Of a stretch of DNA of 64,000 bases, positions 19,498-28,207 are shown piece by piece (position 1 is the first letter of the stretch; the number at the start of each line of letters is the position of its first letter). The position numbers and the translations under genes were made by a program. Origin of the DNA: Cohaesibacter celericrescens (GTDB taxonomy: Bacteria; Pseudomonadota; Alphaproteobacteria; Rhizobiales; Cohaesibacteraceae); contig NZ_PKUQ01000042.1 of NCBI RefSeq assembly GCF_002866925.1, positions 62,001 to 126,000 of the forward strand, in the 5' to 3' direction. The notes under the pieces are model-generated. The model was not told where the DNA came from. It made no database searches and saw only the letters and a program-made list of their open reading frames with translations.

Positions 19498-19845
19498 TTA
19501 CGAAAGCAACCGTGTGGTTTGTACGATCTTATGCCCCAGTCGTTCGATGTAAAGCGCGCCTTTGACGGTACGTAGAATGATAACATTTCGCTTATCGATG
19601 TCATCTCGGCGGCGGGTGAGAAGGCCCATCCGCCCCAAGGTATCGAGGGCACGGGTGATGGCAGGCTTGGTGACCCCCAGCTTGGCGGCCAAACCACGTA
19701 CAGTGTGAGGGGGCATTTCCATATATACAGTCAGCAACACGGTCATTTGGCGAGCGGATAGATCGCTGTCTTGTTCAAGCACCAGATCGTGGGTTACATC
19801 GTGCCATAATTTCAGCGCCTGATTTGCGCCTATGTTCATTGACAT
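19498..19845 (-). CDS. MarR-family transcription regulator
   Basis: A 115-residue winged-helix protein, somewhat shorter than usual MarR members (about 140). LSARQMTVLLTVY begins the DNA-binding domain, TVRGLAAKLGVTKPAITRALD is the recognition helix-turn-helix, and GLLTRRRDDIDKRNVIILRT is the wing. The start at 19845 is one of two close ATGs (MSMN). It lies between the aminopeptidase and NlpC/P60 genes on the same strand and might control them; ligand unknown. Confidence 0.85.
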   Translation of the reverse strand: MSMNIGANQALKLWHDVTHDLVLEQDSDLSARQMTVLLTVYMEMPPHTVRGLAAKLGVTKPAITRALDTLGRMGLLTRRRDDIDKRNVIILRTVKGALYIERLGHKIVQTTRLLS

Positions 19846-19969
19846 GGCTTACTCTCGTGACTGACGTCCAGACTTCACTGGTTTAACGGACGCTTGACCA
19901 TAGAAGCGTTTGGAGACTGTTTCGGTCCCGTTCTAATTAACGCCAATTTGTCCGAGCAATCAAGCCAAA

Positions 19970-19994
19970 GGGATCGGACATACCACCCGATCCC
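19970..19994 (-). terminator. Hairpin downstream of the aminopeptidase gene
   Basis: GGGATCGG and CCGATCCC form an eight-base stem with a nine-base loop, 48 bases past the aminopeptidase stop codon on the minus strand. Only TTTGG follows, so termination may be partial. Confidence 0.5.
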
Positions 19995-20042
19995 CCAAGA
20001 ATATGCGTAATAAGGGGTTTTTATGCCCAGCAGCCTAGCAGG

Positions 20043-21428
20043 CTATTTCGTATAGCGCTGGCTAAGGTAGCCATATATTGCGCGAATAGCCTGCGCTTCT
20101 CCACCCTTTGGTCGACCGGCTTGCGCCTTGGGTGCCCAGCCATAAACGTCAAAATGCGCCCAGCTTTTTGTCTTTGCTACAAACCGGCGCAAGAACAAAG
20201 CTGCGGTGATGGAACCGGCGAAACCGCCTGACGAAATGTGATTCACATCTGCGATGTCCGAGGAAAGATCGGCATCATAGGCATTCCACAAAGGCATATT
20301 CCACAACGGATCCCACTGCGTTTGTCCCTGCTCGGCCAAATCGGTCACCAGAGCTTTATCATCGCTGTAGAACGGTGGTAGATCGGGGCCAAGAGCAACA
20401 CGGGCCGCTCCAGTCAGGGTCGCCATATCAATCATCAATTCCGGTGCTTCCTCATCGCCCAATGCCAAGGCATCAGCCAGAACGAGCCGTCCTTCGGCAT
20501 CTGTATTGCCAATCTCAACGGTCAATCCCTTGTGGCTTTGCAGCACATCACCAGGGCGGAAGGAATCGGCGGAAACGGAGTTTTCAACCGCAGGGATAAG
20601 CACCCGCAAACGAACAGGCAGTTTGGCGGTCATGATCATGGACGCAAGACCCAAAACGCAAGCTGCACCGCCCATGTCTTTTTTCATCAAGCCCATGGCA
20701 GCGGCTGGTTTGAGATCAAGCCCGCCGGTGTCAAAGCAGACGCCTTTTCCCACCAACGTCACTTTGGGATCACTTTCTGAGCCCCAGACAAAATCAAGCA
20801 ATCGTGGTTCTCTGTTGGATCCCTTGCCTACCGCATGAATCATAGGAAAATTGCTCTCAAGCAACTTGTTGCCTTTGGTAACCGTGAGGCTGGCTCCATG
20901 CGTGTCAACCAGACCACTGGTCACGGCTTCCAGTTCATCCGGGCCCATGTCATTGGCGGGAATATTGATCAAATCTCGGGCGAGATTGCTGCCCTTTGCC
21001 TGCAAAAGCACTTCATCACGATCAACCCCTTCAGGCCAATCCAGTTCTGGAATTTGTTTTGCATATTCCTTGTAGCGGTCAAAACGATAGGCGCCCAAGT
21101 ACCATGCAAGGGTGGCGAGAAACAAAGCCTGAGGATCATCTTCAAACGGCTCCACAGATGCGAAATGATACCGTCCAGATGGCAGTTGAATTGGCAAGAG
21201 GCCCGACAAAAACGGCGAACGAGATACCTTATCCTTTTCGCCCAAACCGAATAGCACCGCCTGCAAATCACCATCCATGCCGGGAATCAGGCAAATCTCG
21301 CCCTCCTTGCCGCTAAAGCCGGTGGTTTCAACCCATTGAGTGCTGGCTGCTGTTAGAGCCTTGGGTGCAAGGCTGCCGTGACCTGCTTGGACAAAATAGA
21401 TTGGAGTGGAATTTGCGTATTCAGACAT
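20043..21428 (-). CDS. M17-family leucyl aminopeptidase
   Basis: A 461-residue M17 aminopeptidase that removes N-terminal amino acids from peptides. The C-terminal catalytic domain has GKGVCFDTGGLDLKP, MKKDMGGAA and NTDAEGRLVLADAL, which supply the two-metal site and catalytic Lys and Arg. The N-terminal domain is shorter than in E. coli PepA, closer to the PepB branch. I chose the ATG at 21428 (MSEYANS), with AAGGGA ahead; the frame is open to 21611 but that part is cysteine-rich and not conserved-looking. It may finish degradation of peptides taken up nearby. Confidence 0.92.
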   Translation of the reverse strand: MSEYANSTPIYFVQAGHGSLAPKALTAASTQWVETTGFSGKEGEICLIPGMDGDLQAVLFGLGEKDKVSRSPFLSGLLPIQLPSGRYHFASVEPFEDDPQALFLATLAWYLGAYRFDRYKEYAKQIPELDWPEGVDRDEVLLQAKGSNLARDLINIPANDMGPDELEAVTSGLVDTHGASLTVTKGNKLLESNFPMIHAVGKGSNREPRLLDFVWGSESDPKVTLVGKGVCFDTGGLDLKPAAAMGLMKKDMGGAACVLGLASMIMTAKLPVRLRVLIPAVENSVSADSFRPGDVLQSHKGLTVEIGNTDAEGRLVLADALALGDEEAPELMIDMATLTGAARVALGPDLPPFYSDDKALVTDLAEQGQTQWDPLWNMPLWNAYDADLSSDIADVNHISSGGFAGSITAALFLRRFVAKTKSWAHFDVYGWAPKAQAGRPKGGEAQAIRAIYGYLSQRYTK

Positions 21429-21735
21429 TGGGTCCCTTTTTCCCGTATTCGGGAAGTTCGAACGGTTCTTGGCGAGTGGAGAATATCGCCCAGAATCAAT
21501 TTTATTGTTAGGCAAAAGATTAGTGTAAAGCATGCGCGCTGCAAATGCCTCAAACGCCGACACATGCGGGCAATAACAACAAACATGATTCTGGAAGCAT
21601 GTTGCACTCATGCAAATTGCACGGATTAACCAAGCATTAGGGTTAATTCTTTATTGCTATAGAGAACAGATAGCCAGATGCCGCCTTTCTCACCGGAGAT
21701 GGCGGTCAGCGCTTTAGTCGTGCGAGGTTCAATCC
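21429..21735. promoter_or_regulatory. Divergent promoter region, aminopeptidase / tadD
   Basis: About 300 bases between divergent genes with no credible reading frame. At 21626-21640 TTAAC is followed by a near match to the second half of a CtrA box (TTAA-N7-TTAG, one mismatch), about 95 bases before the tadD start. This is a weak prediction. Confidence 0.4.
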
Positions 21736-22530
21736 ATGAAAGCCCAAGTTCATTCTATGCAGCGCCCACTGATGCGAAAAACGATGCTCGCAGCATCCGT
21801 TGCACTCGTTGTCGCCATTGCTGGCTGTTCTTCAAACAAAAAGAGCGTTTCATCCTCGTCCCATCAAGGTAACGGCTACGCCTCAGAGCAAGCTTTGCAG
21901 GAATCTGTTGTTTATTGGGAGAAACGTTACAAAAGCAGTCCTTCTGACGCTAAGGCCGCACTCAATTATGGCCATTCCTTGCGCCTGTCTGGTCGCCACG
22001 AACAGTCGCTGGCTGTTCTGGAAAAACTCGCAGCACGGAATTCCACCGACAAGATCATTTTGGCAGCCTATGGCAAGGCTCTTGCGACGGTTGGGCGCTT
22101 TCAACAGGCTTTAAGCGTATTGGAAAAAGCACAAACACCAACCACCCCGGATTGGCGGCTGGAATCGGCGATGGGCGCCATTCATGACCAAATGGGGAAT
22201 TTTGACAAGGCCCGTGCTTTTTATGACAAGGCTCTCTTGCAATCACCTGGCGCGCCCAGTGTCTTGAGTAATTATGGCCTTTCCTATTTGCTCGAGGGTG
22301 ATTTGACTTCCGCTGAAGGCTATTTGGGAGAAGCGGCCAAGCATCCTAATGCAGACAGTCGCGTGCGACAAAATTTGGCTCTGGTGTTGGGCCTGCAGGG
22401 ACGTTTTGCTGAAGCAGAAGCAATTGCGAGCAATGAACTGTCGCCACAACAGGCCGCCGCCAACATTGCCTATCTCAAGGCCATGATGAAAGAGCGCGGC
22501 AATTGGAAGCAGATCAAAAAACAGGGCTAA
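21736..22530 (+). CDS. tadD: TPR lipoprotein, pilus assembly protein TadD
   Basis: A 264-residue lipoprotein with signal peptide and lipobox (VVAIAGC, Cys near residue 32), then at least four tetratricopeptide repeats from about residue 55 to 240 (for example DAKAALNYGHSLRLSGRHEQ and APSVLSNYGLSYLLEGD). TadD proteins are thought to help assemble the Tad secretin in the outer membrane. It is convergent with tadC at the end of the pilus operon, which supports the name. Several in-frame ATGs lie near the N-terminus, so the start is uncertain. Confidence 0.85.
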   Translation: MKAQVHSMQRPLMRKTMLAASVALVVAIAGCSSNKKSVSSSSHQGNGYASEQALQESVVYWEKRYKSSPSDAKAALNYGHSLRLSGRHEQSLAVLEKLAARNSTDKIILAAYGKALATVGRFQQALSVLEKAQTPTTPDWRLESAMGAIHDQMGNFDKARAFYDKALLQSPGAPSVLSNYGLSYLLEGDLTSAEGYLGEAAKHPNADSRVRQNLALVLGLQGRFAEAEAIASNELSPQQAAANIAYLKAMMKERGNWKQIKKQG

Positions 22531-22555
22531 GAAGCATGGCATCCAATTGGATCCG

Positions 22556-22585
22556 AAAAAAGGGACCGAGTGTGGTCCCTTTTTT
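22556..22585. terminator. Bidirectional terminator between tadD and tadC
   Basis: AAAAAAGGGACC and GGTCCCTTTTTT are exact complements with a six-base loop; both strands end in six T. It lies between convergent genes. Confidence 0.9.
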
Positions 22586-22646
22586 AATGGTATTTTCGGA
22601 TGCCACACAGTTTTCAATTAATGGATGCCTCGATCAAGTATTCCCT

Positions 22647-23606
22647 TTAACCCCAGAATGATATAGCAGCCGGTCCCAACACGACAACAAAGATTGACGG
22701 CAGGAAAAACAGGATCATCGGAACAGTCAGTTTTGGCGGCAAAGCTGCGGCCTTTTTCTCGGCTGCGTTCATGCGCATTGCACGGTTTTCTTCAGACATG
22801 ACACGAATTGCATCTCCAAGAGGCGTTCCATAGCGTTCAGCTTGAATCATTGCAGTCATAACCGCTCTCACGCCTTCAAGGCCGGTGCGCATTGTCATAT
22901 TTTCATAAGCGATTTTGCGATCCTGAAGGTAGGACAATTCGGCAGTCAGCAATGTCAATTCCTCTGCTAGTTCAACGCTTGACGTGCCGATTTCTGAGGC
23001 TACTTTTTGAAAACCAGTTTCAGCTGTCATACCTGACTCAACACAAATCAACAGCAAATCAAGTGCATCGGGCCATGCTTTGGTTATTGAAGCCTGCCTT
23101 TTGCTGATCAAGTTCTGAATATAAAGTATCGGCGCATAATAACAGGCATAGGCAAACAGAAGTGATAGAAACACTTTAACCATTGTCGGATAGTCAGGCT
23201 GGATCACCACAAAGATATAAAACATAGCTAAAGCGAGGCCTGCTATAGGACCCACGATCCGCGCAAATGTGAAGGTCATCAAGTGGTTCTCAGATCGGAA
23301 GCCAGCCTGCTTGAGTTTGGTTCTGCTCTGCTTGTCGGCAAAGGCGTCGCGCATATTGAACTTATCGACAATCTTCATGATGAACGGCTTTTGTGCCTGG
23401 CGCAACGAGGCGCGCCCGCCCTGCTGACTGTTTGCCAAAGCAGCGCGTTCGCGCTTTCTGATCGTTTCACGTTCGGTAGCGACAGTCTTCATCCGCTCAG
23501 CCAGCTTGTCGTTTGCCAATAAAGGCATCGCTGCGGCTAGAATGGATGCCACAACGGCGATAGCGGTCACCAGCGCAAAAACATCCTGAATATCGAATCC
23601 TGACAT
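22647..23606 (-). CDS. tadC: Tad pilus inner-membrane platform protein TadC
   Basis: A 319-residue type II secretion F-domain protein, with TadB the platform on which the pilus is built. It has an N-terminal helix (VFALVTAIAVVASILAAAMP), two helices near residues 110-160, the cytoplasmic F domain (about 165-290, with ESGMTAETGFQKVA and ERYGTPLGDAIRVMSEE) and a last helix at the C-terminus. It is the last gene of the cpaB-to-tadC operon, 64 bases after tadB. Confidence 0.94.
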   Translation of the reverse strand: MSGFDIQDVFALVTAIAVVASILAAAMPLLANDKLAERMKTVATERETIRKRERAALANSQQGGRASLRQAQKPFIMKIVDKFNMRDAFADKQSRTKLKQAGFRSENHLMTFTFARIVGPIAGLALAMFYIFVVIQPDYPTMVKVFLSLLFAYACYYAPILYIQNLISKRQASITKAWPDALDLLLICVESGMTAETGFQKVASEIGTSSVELAEELTLLTAELSYLQDRKIAYENMTMRTGLEGVRAVMTAMIQAERYGTPLGDAIRVMSEENRAMRMNAAEKKAAALPPKLTVPMILFFLPSIFVVVLGPAAISFWG

Positions 23607-23670
23607 TTTCCTTACTCACACTCTTATTCATTAAACAATGCATTGCTCTATGGCACCGCACGATAGCCGG

Positions 23671-24675
23671 CTAAATATCGAAATTGATCATGCCACGCAT
23701 CATTATGACACCCAGTGCCATCCAGCAAAGAGTTGCCGCGAGCACAATATGACCTATCGTACTGTTAAACATTACCATGATATATTCAGGCGCAGTCAGA
23801 TAGGTCATCAAAGCGATGATAAAGGGCATGGCAGCGATGATAGCAGCCGAAGCTTTTGCCTCCATGGACATCGCCTGAATTTTCTCTTTCATCTGTGCAC
23901 GGGCGCGTAGCACTTTGGACAGGTTGCCTAAAGTCTCCGACAAGCTACCGCCTGCCTGTGCTTGGATTGCGATCACAATGGCGAAAAAATTGGTCTCAGA
24001 TATTGGCACGCGGTCATGCAAACGCGGAACCACTGCAGACAATGGCAAACCCATCGCCTGTTCATCCACTAACCTCTTAAACTCGGAGCGAACCGGTTCT
24101 CCTGCCTCACTGGCCGCAATGCCAAAACAATCACCCAATGGCAACCCGGTCTTGATACCGCGCACGATGATGTCCACCGCACCCGGAAACTCGGCCACAA
24201 ATTTACTCAGGCGCTTTTTGCGTTTGCGAGAAAGCCAAAAATTGGGCAAACCAATCACGCCAACAAAGCCGATTCCTGCCGCCACCAGCATTGACATACC
24301 GCCTATCAGAGCGACAAAATAACAAACAACACCGGATATCACACTATACAACCAGAATTGTTTGGGAGTGATTTCAAGTCCTGCCTGTGTCAGACGCGAT
24401 TTGAGAGTAGCACGCTTTTTCTTGCCCTGTTTCTGATCTTCTTCCAGCTTTTTGAGATTGGTTTCGATATCTTTACGGCGGTCCGCACTTGCTGCATTAA
24501 CGCGTTTATCGGCGATTTTAACGCGACTGAGCGAGATCGTTTCCATACGCTGATTTCGACTGTGATTTTTGGAAAGTTTGGGATAGAAAAGGCCCCAAGC
24601 AATCCCCACAACCGAGAAAACCACCAACACGAACAGCGCGATGGTGAAAATCAGATCACTACTTATGAGGCTCAT
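23671..24675 (-). CDS. tadB: Tad pilus inner-membrane platform protein TadB
   Basis: A 334-residue F-domain protein, partner of TadC. An N-terminal helix (IFTIALFVLVVFSVVGIAWG) is followed by a charged cytoplasmic segment (many Lys, about 30-95), two helices, the F domain (GIKTGLPLGDCFGIAASE and ETNFFAIVIAIQAQAGGSL) and C-terminal helices. AGGAG precedes the start with five bases between. It lies 15 bases past the cpaF stop codon. Confidence 0.94.
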   Translation of the reverse strand: MSLISSDLIFTIALFVLVVFSVVGIAWGLFYPKLSKNHSRNQRMETISLSRVKIADKRVNAASADRRKDIETNLKKLEEDQKQGKKKRATLKSRLTQAGLEITPKQFWLYSVISGVVCYFVALIGGMSMLVAAGIGFVGVIGLPNFWLSRKRKKRLSKFVAEFPGAVDIIVRGIKTGLPLGDCFGIAASEAGEPVRSEFKRLVDEQAMGLPLSAVVPRLHDRVPISETNFFAIVIAIQAQAGGSLSETLGNLSKVLRARAQMKEKIQAMSMEAKASAAIIAAMPFIIALMTYLTAPEYIMVMFNSTIGHIVLAATLCWMALGVIMMRGMINFDI

Positions 24676-24690
24676 AATCGCTCCTAACCA

Positions 24691-26133
24691 TCAAACTGCA
24701 TCACGCTCAGTGGCCGCATCGAGGGCCATTGCAAGGTTGGATTCTTCATTGTAATAGCGTGCGCGCTCCCAAAATGCGGGGCGTCCAATACCCGTTGATT
24801 TATGAACGCCAACGATTTTGCCATTCGCATCTTCACCTTTGATTTCATAGAGGAATAGATCCTGAGTGGTAATAACATCCCCTTCCATGCCCGTGACTTC
24901 GGTGATGTGGGTGATGCGACGCGACCCATCGCGCAAGCGAGAAGCCTGAATGATCACATCCACAGATCCGACAATCATTTCGCGGATCGTCCGTGCGGGC
25001 AAACCAAATCCACCCATTGTGATCATGGCTTCCAGACGCGACAATGCCTCTCTGGGAGAGTTGGCGTGCAGCGTGCCCATTGACCCGTCATGGCCCGTAT
25101 TCATCGCTTGCAACAAGTCGAAAGCTTCAAAACCACGCACCTCACCTACGATAATTCGTTCGGGGCGCATACGCAGACAGTTCTTAACGAGGTCTGTCAT
25201 GGTGATCTGGCCTTCGCCCTCAAGGTTGGGCGGGCGGGTTTCCAGGCGCACGACATGAGGCTGCTGAAGCTGGAGCTCCGCAGCATCCTCACAGGTAACA
25301 ATACGCTCGTCATTCTCGATATAGTTGGTCATACAGTTTAGCAAGGTTGTTTTACCAGAGCCTGTACCACCGGAGATAACGATATTGCAGCGGACCTTGC
25401 CAATAATTTTAAGGATCTGGGCCCCTTCGGGCGAAATCGTGCCGAACCGTACCAATTGATCCAGCGTCAGTTTGTCTTTTCTAAATTTACGAATGGTCAG
25501 TGTGGGGCCATCAATGGCCAGCGGCGGCGCAATGACGTTTACACGAGATCCATCGGGAAGGCGCGCGTCACAGATCGGGCTTGATTCATCCACTCGACGG
25601 CCGACTTGCGACACGATGCGCTGACATATATTCATCAGTTGGCCATTGTCACGGAACCGAACATTGGTCAAATAGACTTTTCCCGAGGTTTCGATATAGG
25701 TTTTTTCCGCCCCATTGACCATGATATCAGCAATGTCGTCACGAGCCAGCAAAGGCTCAAGCGGCCCGTAGCCCAACACGTCGTTGCAAATATCGTCCAG
25801 CAGTTCTTCCTGCTCGGCAATGGACAACACGATATTTTTAAGGGCAATGATTTCCGAGACGATGTCGCGGATTTCTTCACGGGCTGTTTCCGCATCCAGA
25901 CGCGCCATTTGGCCCAAATCGATGGTATCAATCAGGGCGCCAAATACCGACGTTTTGATGTCAAAATACTGTTCAGACCGTCCACTCGCAGACGTGTCCT
26001 CTATCTGCTGATAGTTGGTTTCCACTGCCTGCGTATAGGCGTCTTCGTCTTTCTTTGGCTCAGGCTTGGAGGCAGCAGGCTTTGGGGCCGGAGCAACCTT
26101 GCGTGCGCTTTCTGTTCCACGTTTTCCGAACAT
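24691..26133 (-). CDS. cpaF: Tad pilus assembly ATPase CpaF (TadA)
   Basis: A 480-residue secretion ATPase that drives pilus extension, and in some species retraction. After a Lys/Pro/Ala-rich N-terminus it has the N-terminal docking domain and the RecA-like core: Walker [13 protein letters not shown], Walker [10 protein letters not shown] and the His box [15 protein letters not shown]. The ATG at 26133 is preferred to an in-frame TTG at 26139. It lies 16 bases after cpaE. Confidence 0.97.
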   Translation of the reverse strand: MFGKRGTESARKVAPAPKPAASKPEPKKDEDAYTQAVETNYQQIEDTSASGRSEQYFDIKTSVFGALIDTIDLGQMARLDAETAREEIRDIVSEIIALKNIVLSIAEQEELLDDICNDVLGYGPLEPLLARDDIADIMVNGAEKTYIETSGKVYLTNVRFRDNGQLMNICQRIVSQVGRRVDESSPICDARLPDGSRVNVIAPPLAIDGPTLTIRKFRKDKLTLDQLVRFGTISPEGAQILKIIGKVRCNIVISGGTGSGKTTLLNCMTNYIENDERIVTCEDAAELQLQQPHVVRLETRPPNLEGEGQITMTDLVKNCLRMRPERIIVGEVRGFEAFDLLQAMNTGHDGSMGTLHANSPREALSRLEAMITMGGFGLPARTIREMIVGSVDVIIQASRLRDGSRRITHITEVTGMEGDVITTQDLFLYEIKGEDANGKIVGVHKSTGIGRPAFWERARYYNEESNLAMALDAATERDAV

Positions 26134-26149
26134 ATTCAATCACCAAGCC

Positions 26150-27457
26150 TTATTTGGACTTTTTAAGTTTTCCTAACAATGGCGCAAACAGGGATTTGCT
26201 AACCTTGGGCGCTTCTGATCGCCCTGTAACATCCTTGGCCAAGTTATCAAAAAGTTCTGCCACTTTACTGCCCGAGCTCAATTCGCTGATCATCTGGCCG
26301 TTGTTTGCAGCCAACCCGAAAGTTGCCGCATCAAAAGGAATTTCAATAAAGTCATCACGGTCAAGCGCCGCCGCAAAATCCTTTGGTTTGATTTCCGGAC
26401 GCTTTTGCATCCCAGTCTGGTTGATAATCAGGCGCGGCGGGCGGTCACCATGTCGTTCCTGATTGATCAGATCGAGCATGTTTTTCACGTTGCGTAAGTT
26501 GGCCAGATCCGGCACAGCCGTGATTACGATCTCATCTGCACCAAGCAACAGACCTTTGTTCCACCCACTCCAGATATGAGGCAGGTCCATAACCGTGTAA
26601 GGTGCACTATTTTGCAGTAGCTCCATCAGATGGGTAAAGAATTCGCCATCATAGTCACACGTATTCTCAAGCACCGCAGGAGCCGTCAAAAGACTCAGAC
26701 GTTCACTGCATTTGGTCAACAAGCGCTCAAGAAATTGATCATCTAGCCGGTCTGCTGCCTTGATGGCATCAGCAATGGTCTGTGGCGGGTCTTCATTAAA
26801 ATCCAGTCCAGACGTCCCAAAGGCCACATCAAAGTCGGAAATAATCACATCTTGCTGTTGGCGCGTTGAAATTGACCACCCAATATTGTGGGCCATGGTG
26901 GAAGACCCCACGCCGCCCTTAGCACCAATGAAGGCAATGGATTTTCCAAGCGGGTCATTAGCTGGGCTGGTAAACAGGTCACTTAAGGCCTGAATCAGTT
27001 CAATCTGACCGACAGGTGCCACTATATATTCCGACACGCCACGACGGGTCAGATCACGGTACATCTGGATATCATTGATATGGCCGATCAGAATGACCTT
27101 GGTGCCCACATCACAAACTTCGGCAAGACGATCAAGATCCTGAACCAGCTCTTCATAGTCCTGATTGGCTTCCAGCAGCACGAGGTTCGGGGTTGGGGCT
27201 TCCGAGAAAAACTCGGTCGCAGCCTGAATGCCACCGGAAACAGCCTTAACATGAACGCGTGCCATTCGGCGATCTGCCGCAACAGCTTCAATGGTCGACA
27301 GAATTTGAGGAGATTCACAAAATGCATGCATGGAAACACGCGGCAAAGGCCTGATTTCGGACAGGTCGTCATGGCCTGCGCCTGTAAACTCCTGTTCAAA
27401 GGCTTGCAAATCAGCATCCGCTTCAAAACCAGTATTAGGCAATGCTTGTTCACTCAT
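26150..27457 (-). CDS. cpaE: Pilus localization ATPase CpaE (TadZ)
   Basis: A 435-residue protein with an N-terminal receiver-like domain (about 40-165, lacking the full phospho-acceptor set) and a C-terminal MinD/ParA-type ATPase domain with the deviant Walker A motif GAKGGVGSSTMAHN near residue 175. CpaE places the Tad machine at the cell pole in Caulobacter. The ATG overlaps the cpaD TGA by four bases and has AGAGG ahead. Confidence 0.95.
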   Translation of the reverse strand: MSEQALPNTGFEADADLQAFEQEFTGAGHDDLSEIRPLPRVSMHAFCESPQILSTIEAVAADRRMARVHVKAVSGGIQAATEFFSEAPTPNLVLLEANQDYEELVQDLDRLAEVCDVGTKVILIGHINDIQMYRDLTRRGVSEYIVAPVGQIELIQALSDLFTSPANDPLGKSIAFIGAKGGVGSSTMAHNIGWSISTRQQQDVIISDFDVAFGTSGLDFNEDPPQTIADAIKAADRLDDQFLERLLTKCSERLSLLTAPAVLENTCDYDGEFFTHLMELLQNSAPYTVMDLPHIWSGWNKGLLLGADEIVITAVPDLANLRNVKNMLDLINQERHGDRPPRLIINQTGMQKRPEIKPKDFAAALDRDDFIEIPFDAATFGLAANNGQMISELSSGSKVAELFDNLAKDVTGRSEAPKVSKSLFAPLLGKLKKSK

Positions 27458-28170
27458 TTCAAGACCTCTGAGCTTGATCCAGCGCTGCTGCCCAGATCTT
27501 CAGACCATGTTGGCTCCCCATTGCGGTATTTTCCATTGACAGTGCTTCGGCGGGTGGAATCGCGTGGATCCCAGCCTCTAGGCTGAATCAAGTCCTGTGG
27601 GTTAGCAACCGCCACGGCCAAATTTTGTTGTGTCGTACAGCCAAAATCAAAATGGCTGAGATTCTGTAGCGTTTGCCCCATATCCTGCGGGTGCGTACCA
27701 CATGGCAATGTTTTTGCCTGAATCCGAGGATATGCGAGACGAATAGGAGCACCGGTTGCCTGTGGAGCAGAGTAGGAGATCAACTCGATTTGCCCTGCCC
27801 TGACACCATTGCGCATAAGTTCAACACGGATTTCCTTCGCCATATAGCCTGCACTGGATTCATTTTCGGCACCCGCTGGTACCATCACCTGGATTGCAGC
27901 GGCCTGTTCTTGTAAAAACTCACGAGCGAGCCCCGAAATGGCCGATCTTGACGATGGGGTCAGGCTCTGACTGTGAATGCCGACAGGGATATCGATGGTT
28001 CTTGCCGATTGTTGAAGGGTAATCGGATGGCGCAGACGATAATCGTCACTAACGGACCCGGTGATCTCCCTTTTGGAATCGCACGCGACCAGCAACAACG
28101 CACAGCTGGCCATGGCCGCATATCGTAGAATGCCTTTTGATCGTTCAGAGCGCGGTGCTATGTAGCGCAT
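27454..28170 (-). CDS. cpaD: Pilus assembly lipoprotein CpaD
   Basis: A CpaD-family outer-membrane protein needed for the Tad secretin. A signal peptide with lipobox (ALLLVAC) is followed by the DYRLRHPITL segment, an OmpA-like middle and the conserved C-terminal FDFGCTTQQNLAVAVANPQD stretch, the family signature. I favour the ATG at 28170 (238 residues), with AGGTGAG nine bases upstream and a normal signal peptide; ATGs at 28197 and 28215 are possible, the last overlapping cpaC. Confidence 0.92.
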   Translation of the reverse strand: MRYIAPRSERSKGILRYAAMASCALLLVACDSKREITGSVSDDYRLRHPITLQQSARTIDIPVGIHSQSLTPSSRSAISGLAREFLQEQAAAIQVMVPAGAENESSAGYMAKEIRVELMRNGVRAGQIELISYSAPQATGAPIRLAYPRIQAKTLPCGTHPQDMGQTLQNLSHFDFGCTTQQNLAVAVANPQDLIQPRGWDPRDSTRRSTVNGKYRNGEPTWSEDLGSSAGSSSEVLK

Positions 28171-28207
28171 TGGAATGGTCTCACCTAGGTTAAACATTGC
28201 CCAGCCC

